From: Lampropedia aestuarii
Lineage (GTDB): Bacteria > Pseudomonadota > Gammaproteobacteria > Burkholderiales > Burkholderiaceae_C
Direction of reading: 5' to 3'
Assembly: GCF_004803635.1 (NCBI RefSeq)
Contig: NZ_SSWX01000014.1
Location: 1-64,000, forward strand
DNA length: 64,000 nucleotides
A program made the position numbers and the translations under genes. Positions 45,826 to 55,010 of this stretch are shown piece after piece (the stretch's first letter is position 1; every line of letters begins with the position of its first letter). Under the pieces are notes generated by a model. It had not been told where the DNA came from and made no database searches. It saw only the letters and a program-made list of their open reading frames with translations.

Positions 45826-47433
45826 ATGCCCACTTTGCCACAACCGGAACATGAATCGATTGAGCTGACCCAGCTTGAAAAGCCCATTACAGCCCGCCTG
45901 CAACTGCGCGCCATTACCAAAAGGTATCCGGGCGTAGTGGCCAACGATGGCATTGACCTGTGCGTTGAGCGCGGCCAAATCCACGCCATCCTGGGTGAGA
46001 ACGGTGCGGGCAAATCGACGCTGATGAAAATCATCTACGGCGCAGTCACCCCCGATGAGGGCAGTATCACCTTTGACGGTGAGCCAGTAGTGATCCGCTC
46101 ACCGCACCAAGCCAGGCAGTTGGGCATCTCGATGGTGTTCCAGCATTTCAACCTGTTTGACTCGCTGACAGTGGCTGAAAACATCTGGCTAGGCCAAGAC
46201 AAGAACATGAGTCGCGAGTTGCTGGGCGTGCACCTGGATGAGGCCTCGGCATTATTTGGGCTGAATATCGAGCCAGACCGGCCTATGCACACCTTGAGCG
46301 TGGGGGAGCGGCAAAAAGTCGAAATCCTGCGCAGCCTGGTCACGCGCCCGAAGTTGCTGATTCTCGATGAACCCACCTCGGTGCTGACACCACAAGCGGT
46401 GCAAAGCCTGTTTGCGGTGCTGCAGCGCCTGGCGCAATCGGGCTGCAGCATTCTCTACATCAGCCACAAGCTGCATGAGATCCGCCAGCTCTGCGATAGC
46501 TGCACGGTGATTCGCCAAGGCAAGGTCCAAGGCGTGATCAATCCACGCGAGCACAGCGATGCCTCGCTGGCTCGGCTGATGATTGGCGTTGAGCCCCCCG
46601 CGATCCCAGAGCACGTGGCCAAGCCCGGTGCGATGGCGCTGCAGGTCAAACAACTGAACCTGCCCAAATCCCACACCTACGGCATGGACCTGCAGGACAT
46701 CAACCTGCATGTGCGTGCCGGTGAAGTCGTCGGCATTGCTGGCATCTCCGGCAATGGCCAGAATGAGCTGCTGCATGCCTTATCAGGCGAAGACACGCGC
46801 GCCAGCAACGACAGCATTGTGTTGCTCGATCAAGCTGCGGGCCAAAAGAACACCGAACAACGCCGGCGCGAATTCGATTTGCACTTTGTGCCCGAAGAGC
46901 GCCTTGGCCGCGCCACCGTGCCCAGCATGTCGCTGGCGCACAACCTGCTATTGACCCGGCCGCTGAGCACCGGGCCGCTGGGCTGGGTCAGCCCAGCCAA
47001 GCTGCGCGACAAAGCCAGCGATCTGATCAGGCGATTCAACGTCAAAGCCGCTGGTAGCCACGCCCCCGCACGTTCGCTGTCAGGGGGCAATTTGCAAAAA
47101 TTCATCATGGGCCGCGAGATGGATGCAGCGCCCAAAATCTTCATTGTCTCGCAGCCAACCTGGGGGGTAGATGTTGGCGCCTCAGCGCAGATTCGCGCTC
47201 AGATGCTGCAATTGGCCGAGCAAGGCTGCGCCGTGCTGGTTGTCAGCGAAGAGATCGAAGAACTGTTCGAGCTGTGTGACCGCCTGTATGTGATCTCCAA
47301 TGGCCGTTTGTCTCCGTCCCTGCCGCTCGAAGAGGCCTCGATAGAGCGCGTCGGACTCTGGATGAGCGGCTTGTGGGAAGGCGCTGAGACAGCGCAGTCG
47401 CACCCCCTCCCAGCCATGGCCACGCTGGTGTAG
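45826..47433 (+). CDS. Nucleoside-type ABC transporter ATPase (two ABC domains)
   Basis: A 535-residue fused ATPase of the sugar/nucleoside CUT2-BMP group. The first domain has Walker A GENGAGKST (residues 57-65), signature LSVGERQKVEI and Walker B LLILDEPTS. The second has a degenerate Walker A (GIAGISGNGQNEL), LSGGNLQKFIMGRE and SQPTWGVDVGA in place of the usual DEPTRGLD, so it is unlikely to hydrolyse ATP well. The start at 45826 (MPTLPQPEH) fits the family. The two permeases and the binding protein follow in one operon. Guanosine or other purine nucleosides are the likely cargo by family. Confidence 0.9.
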   Translation: MPTLPQPEHESIELTQLEKPITARLQLRAITKRYPGVVANDGIDLCVERGQIHAILGENGAGKSTLMKIIYGAVTPDEGSITFDGEPVVIRSPHQARQLGISMVFQHFNLFDSLTVAENIWLGQDKNMSRELLGVHLDEASALFGLNIEPDRPMHTLSVGERQKVEILRSLVTRPKLLILDEPTSVLTPQAVQSLFAVLQRLAQSGCSILYISHKLHEIRQLCDSCTVIRQGKVQGVINPREHSDASLARLMIGVEPPAIPEHVAKPGAMALQVKQLNLPKSHTYGMDLQDINLHVRAGEVVGIAGISGNGQNELLHALSGEDTRASNDSIVLLDQAAGQKNTEQRRREFDLHFVPEERLGRATVPSMSLAHNLLLTRPLSTGPLGWVSPAKLRDKASDLIRRFNVKAAGSHAPARSLSGGNLQKFIMGREMDAAPKIFIVSQPTWGVDVGASAQIRAQMLQLAEQGCAVLVVSEEIEELFELCDRLYVISNGRLSPSLPLEEASIERVGLWMSGLWEGAETAQSHPLPAMATLV

Positions 47434-47483
47434 CCGCCACTTGCTGCCCTTTTTTCGAATCTCCCGTATTGCTTGCCTATCCG

Positions 47484-48593
47484 ATGAAAATCATTCTTGA
47501 AGCCAGACCAGCGCCCTCGCGCGCATGGTCATATCTATCGCCGCTGCTGGCACTGCTGGTCACCGTGCTGGCCGGCGTCATCATTTTCGCGCTGTCTGGC
47601 AAATCCCCGCTGCAAGGCATATCGGTGTTCTTCTGGGAGCCGATCAAAAGCGCCTATGCCTGGGGCGAAATTGCCGTCAAAGCCACACCCTTGCTACTGA
47701 TCGCTTTGGGCTTGGGCCTGTGTTTTCGCTCGAATATCTGGAATATTGGCGCTGAAGGGCAGTTTGTTTTAGGCGCAATCGCCGCCGGCTGGGTCGCCCT
47801 GCAAGCCGGGCCGGATACGGGGGCCTGGATCGTGGCGGCCGTTTTGCTGGCTGGTTGCCTGGGCGGCATGGTCTGGGCCTCGATTGTGGCCTTGCTGCGC
47901 GACCGCTTCAACACCAACGAAATCCTGGTCAGTTTGATGCTGGTCTACGTGGCCATCCAGTTGCTGGCTTTCCTGGTCTACGGGCCATGGAAAGACCCGG
48001 CTGGCTACAACTTCCCGCGGACCGCCTCGTTTGACGTCAGCACCCAATTGCCGCGCCTGATGGCCTCCTCGCGTGCCAACTGGGGCGTATTCCTGGCCTT
48101 GCTGGCCTGCGCTCTGATGTGGATCTTCATGTTCCGCACCAAGGCCGGCTTTGCCCAGCAAGTGGGGGGGCTGGCGCCCAAAGCCGCCCGCTATGCCGGT
48201 TTTTCTGCCCGCAAAACACTGTGGCTGGCCTTGCTGAGCTCAGGCGCTCTGGCTGGCCTTGCCGGTGCATTGGAGGTCATTGGCCCGGTCGGCCAGCTCA
48301 ACGCCCATGTGCCGGTTGGCTATGGATTCACAGCCATCATCGTGGCCTTTGTCGGGCGCTTGCACCCGATAGGCATGGTGTTCTCAACCATTTTGCTGTC
48401 GATGTTTGTGATTGGCGGCGAGCTCTCGCAATCCCAGCTCGGCCTGCCCAAATCGCTCTCCAGCGTCTTCCAGGGCTTACTGCTGTTTAACCTCCTGGCT
48501 TGTGACACGCTGGTCAACTACCGCATTCGCCTCAAAACGTCTGCCAAATCGTCGCCCTCGCCAGTTGCGGCAACCAAACAAGGAGTGGCGTAA
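47484..48593 (+). CDS. Nucleoside-type ABC transporter permease 1
   Basis: A 369-residue membrane protein with about ten helices. SNIWNIGAEGQFVLGAIAAG and DRFNTNEILVSLMLVYVA are signatures of the YufP/NupP type. GYGFTAIIVAFVGRLHPIGMV is the conserved late segment. Its stop overlaps the next start (TAATG). I chose the start at 47484 (MKIILEARP). Confidence 0.9.
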   Translation: MKIILEARPAPSRAWSYLSPLLALLVTVLAGVIIFALSGKSPLQGISVFFWEPIKSAYAWGEIAVKATPLLLIALGLGLCFRSNIWNIGAEGQFVLGAIAAGWVALQAGPDTGAWIVAAVLLAGCLGGMVWASIVALLRDRFNTNEILVSLMLVYVAIQLLAFLVYGPWKDPAGYNFPRTASFDVSTQLPRLMASSRANWGVFLALLACALMWIFMFRTKAGFAQQVGGLAPKAARYAGFSARKTLWLALLSSGALAGLAGALEVIGPVGQLNAHVPVGYGFTAIIVAFVGRLHPIGMVFSTILLSMFVIGGELSQSQLGLPKSLSSVFQGLLLFNLLACDTLVNYRIRLKTSAKSSPSPVAATKQGVA

Positions 48594-49504
48594 TGGAGTT
48601 ACTGATTGCAGCCACTCTGAGCGCAGGCACGGTCATTGCATTGGCTGGCCTCGGTTTGCTGATCAATGAAAAAATTGGCGTAGTCAACCTGGGCGCCGAA
48701 GGCATGATGCTGTGTGCGGCTATTGCAGGTTACGCCACCGTGGTCCATACCGGCAGCTATTCGCTGGGCCTGCTCGCGGGCCTTGCCGCAGGCGCGGTAC
48801 TGGCGTTTGTGTTTGGCCTCTTGGTGATTTTCCTGCACACCAACCAGTACGCCAGCGGCCTGGCCTTGAGTATTTTTGGCGTTGGTTTCTCGGCCTTCAT
48901 GGGGGTCGACTATGTGCAGGCCAGCATTCCCAGCACGCCCAAGTTCAGCATTCCCGTGCTGGCCGACCTGCCCTTTATTGGGCCTGCGCTGTTTCGCCAG
49001 AACCTGATGGTGTATGCGACGATCGCACTGGCCATCTTTCTCACTTGGTTTTATGGCCGCACCCGCGCCGGCTTGCTGCTGCGCTCGATTGGCGAATCAC
49101 CCGAGTCGGCCCATGCGCTGGGCTACCCGGTGCGCATGATCCGCCTGGTCTGCGTGACCATTGGCGGCGCCTTATGCGGTTTGGCAGGTGCCTACCTGGC
49201 CACTATTTACAGCTCCTTGTGGGCTGAAGGCATGGTCGCTGGTCGCGGCTGGATTGCCCTGGCCCTGACGGCTTTTGCCACCTGGCGCCCGGCTCGGGTA
49301 CTGCTTGGCGCTTATTTGTTTGGTGGCATGACCATGCTGCAATTCAGCATGCAGGCCAGTGGCGTACAAATCCCAAGCCAGTTGCTGAGCATGCTGCCCT
49401 ACTTGGCTACCATCGTGGTGCTGGTGCTGATCTCGCGCAACCCGGCCTGGATTCGCACCAATATGCCGGCTTCATTGGGCAAGCCGTTCTCGCCGAGCAG
49501 CTAA
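48593..49504 (+). CDS. Nucleoside-type ABC transporter permease 2
   Basis: A 303-residue partner permease (YufQ/NupQ type) with about eight helices. EKIGVVNLGAEGMMLCAAIAG near the start and GRGWIALALTAFATWRPAR near 210 are typical. It overlaps the previous gene by one base, so the two subunits are made together. Confidence 0.9.
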   Translation: MELLIAATLSAGTVIALAGLGLLINEKIGVVNLGAEGMMLCAAIAGYATVVHTGSYSLGLLAGLAAGAVLAFVFGLLVIFLHTNQYASGLALSIFGVGFSAFMGVDYVQASIPSTPKFSIPVLADLPFIGPALFRQNLMVYATIALAIFLTWFYGRTRAGLLLRSIGESPESAHALGYPVRMIRLVCVTIGGALCGLAGAYLATIYSSLWAEGMVAGRGWIALALTAFATWRPARVLLGAYLFGGMTMLQFSMQASGVQIPSQLLSMLPYLATIVVLVLISRNPAWIRTNMPASLGKPFSPSS

Positions 49505-49559
49505 ACAGCTGACAGGTTTGGCCTCGCTATTTTTTCTTTGATTCATTGGAGTAACTTTC

Positions 49560-50777
49560 ATGAGCGTCTCGACTCACTCTGTCATTCGGCCTTTTGCGCT
49601 GGCGGCCTTGTTTGCGGCCACTTTAAGCGCTTGCGGCAAACAGGAAACACCGGCCCCAAGTCCAGCACCTGCACCAGCAGCTGCCCCTGCCGCGGCTGGT
49701 GCCACACCGAGCACACCCGCGCCGGCAGCGACCAGCTCCGACAGCAGTGCAGACAAAGCAGCTGAGGGCCAGCCACTGAAGATCGCGTTTGCCTACATCG
49801 GCCCAGTGGGCGATGGCGGCTGGACCTTCTCACACGACAACGGTCGCAAAGCGATGATCGATGCTTTGGGTGACAAGGTGCAAACCAAATTTGTCGAAAG
49901 CGTGCCTGAGTCAGCCGATGCCGAACGCGTGCTGCGTGGCTTTGCCGCCGAGGGCAATGACATCGTATTTGGCACGACCTTTGGCTATATGGACTACATG
50001 GACCGTCTGTCCAAAGAATTCCCGAATGTGAAATTCGAGCACGCGACTGGCTACAAAAACGGCAGCAACCTGGCCACCTATGACAGCCGCACTTATGAGG
50101 GCGCTTATCTGGCCGGCATTATTGCCGGCGGCATGACGCAATCGGACGTGGTTGGCGTGGTCGGCTCAGTGCCAATTCCTGAGGTGATTCGCAACATCAA
50201 CAGCTTCACGCTGGGCGCACAATCGGTCAACCCCAACGTCACAACCAAAGTCGTCTGGGTCAATGATTGGTTCAATCCACCAAAAGAAACGGAAGCTGCC
50301 ACCTCGCTGATCAATAGCGGCGCAGACGTGCTGTTCCAAAACACCGACTCGGCTGCTGTGCTGAAAACCGCCCAAGACCAAGGCAAGCGCGCATTTGGCT
50401 GGAACTCCGACATGACAGCCTATGGCCCCAATGCCCATTTGGCGTCGGCCATCATCGACTGGAGCCCGTACTACACCAAGATCGCGCAAGACGCGATTGA
50501 CGGCAAATGGGCCGCTGGCAAAAGCTGGTGGGGCGTGAAAGAAGGTGCCATCGACATCGTCTCCTTGGCCGATGACATTCCGCAAGACCTCAAAGACAAA
50601 GTCGCACAAGCCAAACAAGGCCTGCAAGACGGCACACTCAAAATCTGGGAAGGCCCAATCCTGAAGCAAGACGGCACCGAAGCGCTGGCCGCTGGCCAAG
50701 TTGCCGACGACCCATTCCTGCTGGGCCTGCAGTTCTACGTCAAAGGCGTGGAAGGCAAAATGCCAGGCGCAAACTAA
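49560..50777 (+). CDS. BMP-family substrate-binding lipoprotein
   Basis: A 405-residue lipoprotein with lipobox TLSAC (Cys25), followed by an unusually long Ala/Pro/Ser-rich linker (about 28-68) that would hold it away from the membrane. The Bmp domain follows: IAFAYIGPVGDGGWTFSHDNG, EGNDIVFGTTFGYMDYM and VFEHATG-like segments, VGVVGSVPIPEVIRNINSFTLGA, and WNSDMTAYGPNAHLASAI. It delivers the nucleoside to the permeases just upstream. A spaced AAGTAACTTTC leader precedes the ATG. Confidence 0.9.
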   Translation: MSVSTHSVIRPFALAALFAATLSACGKQETPAPSPAPAPAAAPAAAGATPSTPAPAATSSDSSADKAAEGQPLKIAFAYIGPVGDGGWTFSHDNGRKAMIDALGDKVQTKFVESVPESADAERVLRGFAAEGNDIVFGTTFGYMDYMDRLSKEFPNVKFEHATGYKNGSNLATYDSRTYEGAYLAGIIAGGMTQSDVVGVVGSVPIPEVIRNINSFTLGAQSVNPNVTTKVVWVNDWFNPPKETEAATSLINSGADVLFQNTDSAAVLKTAQDQGKRAFGWNSDMTAYGPNAHLASAIIDWSPYYTKIAQDAIDGKWAAGKSWWGVKEGAIDIVSLADDIPQDLKDKVAQAKQGLQDGTLKIWEGPILKQDGTEALAAGQVADDPFLLGLQFYVKGVEGKMPGAN

Positions 50778-50827
50778 GCGCAGAGCATGGCTGCGCCCTA
50801 TGCAAGGGGCGCAGTGCAGCAACACCC

Positions 50828-50865
50828 ACCGCAGTCGGCTTTAAGAGCTCGCTGCGGTTTTTTTG
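50828..50865 (+). terminator. Rho-independent terminator after the BMP operon
   Basis: ACCGCAG and CTGCGGT pair across a 17-base loop that can fold further, followed by TTTTTTT, 50 bp after the stop. Confidence 0.85.
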
Positions 50866-51037
50866 TGCGCCAAGCCACCATTGCGCTAGAAAAGGCGGTA
50901 AGTTGGCCTTCTCCACCGAAAACCGGCGATAAATTGTTTAACATGCGCTTGCACACTCAAGGATGACATCGCTGGCTGGCGCGCAAGTGCTGAGCGCCGG
51001 CATGCCTAAAGCCGAGCCCCTATCTGCAAGGAAGCAA

Positions 51038-52405
51038 ATGGTTGATAAGAGTCAGTTACCAGGTACTGTTTTTCAACGCATCGAAAAACTCCAGGACCGC
51101 TCCCCATTCATCATCGTGATTCTGGCCTGTCTGGTTGGAACGCTCACAGGCCTGATCGGCTCGGCATTCCAACTGGCGATTGCGCGCATCATTGAATGGC
51201 GTTTGCATTCCACCAGTCTATTAGGCGACGCGACTGCCGCCAAATACTTGCTGGCGTTTTTGATTCCCGCTGTGATGGGATTTGTTGCTTACTACCTGGT
51301 CAAGCAATACGCACCAGAATCGAGCGGATCGGGCATTCCCGAAATTGAGGGCGCTTTGCTGGACCTGCGGCCAGTGCGCTGGGCGCGCGTGCTACCAGTC
51401 AAATTTTTTGGCGGCCTGGCTTCGCTGGGCAGCGGCATGGTGCTGGGCCGCGAAGGCCCACTGGTGCAAATGGGCGCCAACCTGGGAAAAATGGTCTCAG
51501 ACATCAGCCATTACGACAAGCAAAAAACCCAGTATGCGTTGGTCGCGGCCGGCGCAGGTGCGGGAATCACTGCCGCCTTCAATGCGCCATTGGGCGGCAT
51601 TATTTTCGTCATTGAAGAAATGCGCGAGGAGTTCAAATACTCAGAGGCCTCGATCAAAGCCGTCATTGCCGCCTGCGTTTGTGCCTGTATTGCCTACCAA
51701 ATGATCATTGGCACAAGCCCTATTTTGTATCTGGGGCAAGCGGCGTTGGCACCGATCAGCAGCCTCTGGATTTGTATCGTCTTAGGTATTTTTCTGGGCA
51801 TTCTGGGCGTGTTGTCCAACCACTCGATCATTCGCACCCGCCAAGCCTTGGACAAGCTGTATGACAAAAACCGCTGGATTTTCCCCTGCACCGGTTTTGT
51901 CATTGCGGGTTTGATTGGCGTCGTCGGCCTGGCCAGCCCCCAATTCACCGGCGGCGGCTTTGCCATCATTCCCGATGTCATAGCCGGCGCCTACGCCTTG
52001 TGGCCACTGCTGGTGATCTTGCTGGTGCGGCTGCTCTTGACCGTATTGTCGTTTGGCTCTGGCGCGCCAGGGGGCGTGTTCTCGCCCACGCTGGCCCTGG
52101 GCACGGTAGCTGGGGTCAGCTTTGGTTTGCTGATGGACCAGTTGATGCCTGCGCCTGCATTGCCGATGATGACCTACGCCATCTTGGGCATGGCAGGCCT
52201 CTTTGCCGCCACAATCCGCGCGCCACTGACCGGCATCGTCATTGTGATTGAGATGACTGGCAGCTATGCACTGATATTGCCGCTGGTGCTGACCTGCCTG
52301 GCCTCGACCTTGACTGCACAAACCCTGGGCGGCTTGCCTTTGTACAGCGCGATGCTGGACAACACCTTGGCTAAGCTGGGCATTCAAAGAAAGCACGAAG
52401 CCTGA
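51038..52405 (+). CDS. clcA: ClC-family chloride/proton antiporter
   Basis: A 455-residue membrane protein of the voltage-gated chloride channel family. The anion-selectivity motifs are all present: GSGIPEIEG, GREGPLVQMG (with the gating glutamate), and GAPGGVFSPTLALG. It lacks CBS domains. The external glutamate implies H+/Cl- exchange, as in E. coli ClcA, which aids extreme acid resistance. I used the ATG at 51038 (MVDKSQLPG), preceded by AGGAAG; the frame is open from 50963. Confidence 0.92.
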   Translation: MVDKSQLPGTVFQRIEKLQDRSPFIIVILACLVGTLTGLIGSAFQLAIARIIEWRLHSTSLLGDATAAKYLLAFLIPAVMGFVAYYLVKQYAPESSGSGIPEIEGALLDLRPVRWARVLPVKFFGGLASLGSGMVLGREGPLVQMGANLGKMVSDISHYDKQKTQYALVAAGAGAGITAAFNAPLGGIIFVIEEMREEFKYSEASIKAVIAACVCACIAYQMIIGTSPILYLGQAALAPISSLWICIVLGIFLGILGVLSNHSIIRTRQALDKLYDKNRWIFPCTGFVIAGLIGVVGLASPQFTGGGFAIIPDVIAGAYALWPLLVILLVRLLLTVLSFGSGAPGGVFSPTLALGTVAGVSFGLLMDQLMPAPALPMMTYAILGMAGLFAATIRAPLTGIVIVIEMTGSYALILPLVLTCLASTLTAQTLGGLPLYSAMLDNTLAKLGIQRKHEA

Positions 52406-52435
52406 TGGACGCAGCTTGAGCAGCTTGCGGCTGAT

Positions 52436-53377
52436 TTACATCGAGTGGATCACGAAGAGAATCACCGGCAAAAACACCAAATAAGCGGCAATCGAAAACG
52501 ACAGAGATTCGGTGGCAAACAACACATCGATCTCGTATTTTTTAGCCAGAATGACCGTAGTGTTTGGGATTGGCAGCGACACCATCAAGATCGTGATCTT
52601 GATCATCTCGACCGGCACCGACAAGGCCATGCCCAGCGCATAGGCCAGTACGGGTGCAAACACAAAGCGGAAGGCGATCACCACCGCGATCTCTCGGCTG
52701 AAACGAAAGCCCTTAAAACCGGTGATGTAAATGATCGCGCCAATGACCAGCATCGCCAAGCCCGAGGTCATGCCACTCAAATAAGAAAAGAAGTCCGCAA
52801 TAAAGTCAGGAATATGCAGGCCTGAGAGCAACACCACGACGCCGACAAAAAAGGCCAGCAAAGGCATATTGAAAATTTCCTTGACCATCTTCGCCACCAA
52901 CGACTTGCCATCGACAGCTTGGCTGGAATCCTTTTGCAGCAGGTACAAACCCAAGGTCCAATAAATCAGCGTTTGCGACGCATAGGTCATCAGCGCAAAC
53001 GGCAGGCCATGGCTGCCATAAACCGCCAAAGTGATCGGAATGCCCATCATGATGGTGCTGCTCATCGCGCATACGCCAATGAACAAACCGGTGCGGCCTT
53101 TTTCGATGTGCATGATTTTCGCGCCAGCCCAGGCCGCCAGCATCAGGGACAAGATCACCAAGGCCGGCAAAATAATGTTGGGCAGCAGCGCCAAAAACTC
53201 TGGCTTGGTGTAATCCTTGCCAATCGACAAGATCAGCGTTGCAGGCAATGCGACATTCAACAGGATTTTGGTCAGGGCACTGTTGCTGGACTCGTCCAGC
53301 CACTTGGCCCTGGCCAGGCAAAACCCAAGCCCGACCACCAAAAAGAGCACCAATATATTCAGATAGTCTTGCAGCAT
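52436..53377 (-). CDS. AEC-family transporter 1
   Basis: A 313-residue protein with ten predicted helices of the auxin efflux carrier family, likely moving a carboxylate such as malate or malonate. VVGLGFCLARAKWLDESSNSALTKILLNVALPATL is the conserved first part, and KITILMVSLPIPNTTVILAKKYEID the conserved end. The frame continues upstream to 53674 through a repeat element, but family length and MLQDYLNIL indicate the start at 53377. It is divergent from a second AEC gene. Confidence 0.88.
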   Translation of the reverse strand: MLQDYLNILVLFLVVGLGFCLARAKWLDESSNSALTKILLNVALPATLILSIGKDYTKPEFLALLPNIILPALVILSLMLAAWAGAKIMHIEKGRTGLFIGVCAMSSTIMMGIPITLAVYGSHGLPFALMTYASQTLIYWTLGLYLLQKDSSQAVDGKSLVAKMVKEIFNMPLLAFFVGVVVLLSGLHIPDFIADFFSYLSGMTSGLAMLVIGAIIYITGFKGFRFSREIAVVIAFRFVFAPVLAYALGMALSVPVEMIKITILMVSLPIPNTTVILAKKYEIDVLFATESLSFSIAAYLVFLPVILFVIHSM

Positions 53378-53575
53378 GGTTTGATTCCGAATCCATTTCA
53401 ATAGAGACAAGGCAAACACAGCCCAAAACAGGCAGCCATGCTTTATTGGCCGACAATACGGCACCCAAGCCCACAGCAACGTACAACAACAAAAACTTAC
53501 ATACTCAGCCAGAGTATAGCTGGATAAGAACGGAGCCAGTGGGCATGCCGAGCTTGCCTTACCCCCCCACGCATA

Positions 53576-53666
53576 GAGCCTGCTCATCATCTCAACGCAG
53601 CCGCGTTGAAGCCCCAAAGGCAGCAAGGCACAAAAAAAACGCATTGCGGAGATGGCGAACAGACTC
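53576..53666. repeat. Palindromic intergenic repeat family, short copy between the AEC genes
   Basis: GAGCCTGCTCATCATCTC at one end and GCGAACAGACTC at the other, with GCCGCGTTGAAGCCCCAAAGG and GCAAGGCACAAAAAAAACGC inside. It shares the GTTGAAGCCC module with the copy at 17996-18167. The rest of the 53378-53759 gap shows nothing. Confidence 0.7.
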
Positions 53667-53759
53667 TTAAACAAGCGTGACTGTTTTCACATGGCAACAG
53701 CGGTAGTTAAGCGTAAACTGTGCCGAGTTCGTTCAGCCTACATTTCAAGTTGGTGCGCT

Positions 53760-54743
53760 GTGGCCTTTGTTTTCTCCATCATTTTTCCTGTTTTTGGCTT
53801 GGTGCTGGCAGGCTATGGGTGCCGCCGCATGGGCGTACTGGGCCCAGCGTCTGCCACCGAGCTCAACCGCTTTGTCGTCTGGTTGGCCTTGCCTGCCCTG
53901 CTGTTCCAAATCATGGCCAAGGCCGACTGGAGCACACTCTACCAGCCGGGCTTTACCGCCGCGTTTGCCGCCTCTGGTTTGGGCCTGTTTGCACTGGTCG
54001 TGCTACTGCAGCGCTGGCGCGGCAAATCACTGGCCGACGCCAGCGTTGAAGCCTTGGCTGCCGCTTACCCCAATACCGGCTACATGGGCTTTCCCTTGAC
54101 GCTGGTCTTATTTGGCAATGAGTCGCTGGTGCCCACAACGATTGCCACGATGCTGGTAGTCTGTGTGATGTTTGGTGTGGCCATTGTGGCCATTGAAGCG
54201 GCCAAGCACGCCTTGCACGAAGGCAGTTTTGCACGTGCGTTCCTACGCATTGGCTGGTCGCTGCTGAAAAACCCACTGATTGCCTCGCCACTGCTAGGCA
54301 TTGCGGTTGCCTGCATGGGCTGGCCAATGCCTGGCAGCATCGACAAATTCCTGTCCTTGCTGGCTGCAGCCGCCAGTCCCTGTGCCTTGGTCAGCCTGGG
54401 CTTGTTCCTGGCCAGCCACCGCCCACAGCACGAGGGCACAGCAGCGCAAGCAACCAATGTCAATCGCACTGCCTGGTCCTTGACAGCACTCAAGCTCGTG
54501 GCCTTGCCTGCCATCACATGGTGCATGGCCAGCCAGGTATTTGGGCTCTCAGCACTGCACACACAGATGGCGGTGATTCTCTCGGCCCTGCCCACCGGCA
54601 CTGGGCCGTATATGTTGGCGGATATGTACCAACGGCCCAGCGCGACCACGGCCAGAACCATTTTATTTTCTACCGTGGCCTCGGTTGCAACGATTGCCGC
54701 CATCATCCACTGGTTGGCACCAGCCACCGTTACCGCTGCTTGA
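53760..54743 (+). CDS. AEC-family transporter 2
   Basis: A 327-residue carrier with ten helices. IIFPVFGLVLAGYGCRRMG and LNRFVVWLALPALLFQIMAKA open the fold, and AVILSALPTGTGPYMLADMYQR closes it. It is clearly of the same family as the neighbour at 52436 but only distantly similar, so it is not a recent duplicate. The start is uncertain. I used a GTG at 53760 that gives the normal family N-terminus, while ATGs at 53652 and 53691 would add polar sequence. Confidence 0.85.
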   Translation: MAFVFSIIFPVFGLVLAGYGCRRMGVLGPASATELNRFVVWLALPALLFQIMAKADWSTLYQPGFTAAFAASGLGLFALVVLLQRWRGKSLADASVEALAAAYPNTGYMGFPLTLVLFGNESLVPTTIATMLVVCVMFGVAIVAIEAAKHALHEGSFARAFLRIGWSLLKNPLIASPLLGIAVACMGWPMPGSIDKFLSLLAAAASPCALVSLGLFLASHRPQHEGTAAQATNVNRTAWSLTALKLVALPAITWCMASQVFGLSALHTQMAVILSALPTGTGPYMLADMYQRPSATTARTILFSTVASVATIAAIIHWLAPATVTAA

Positions 54744-54859
54744 GCAGGCGCATGTTCTCCACACACACAGTGGAAAAAGCTGTGGACAACTTGCTGCAGA
54801 ATCAGGGATTGCCCTATGACAGCAGCTGCCCTGCTCAAATATGCGGCAGCCGCTGGCTT

Positions 54860-54999
54860 TTAGAACGTGTTTACGATCTTTTTGCAGCCGCGCAAGGCAC
54901 AAAAAAGTGGCCGTGCAACGTGCCCATTGCATCCCATGCGTCTGTATGGGCACAACGGGCAGCGCCGCAATGCGCTTTGTTGAGCCTTGTGCGGCTGCA
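54860..54999. repeat. Palindromic intergenic repeat family, copy before the second acyl-CoA ligase
   Basis: The left end TTAGAACGTGTTTACGATC is identical in this word to the longest copy. CAGCCGCGCAAGGCACAAAA, CCCATGCGTCTGTATGGG and GCGCCGCAATGCGCTTTG follow. The right end is decayed and stops about ten bases from the ligase stop codon. Confidence 0.8.
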
Positions 55000-55010
55000 C
55001 ATCCGGGGTA

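Noticed and set aside
54770-54800. DnaA-box-like word near GCTGTGGACAAC
   Set aside because: Only one imperfect match (TTGTCCACA on the minus strand), with no cluster of boxes, no AT-rich unwinding region and no replication genes nearby.
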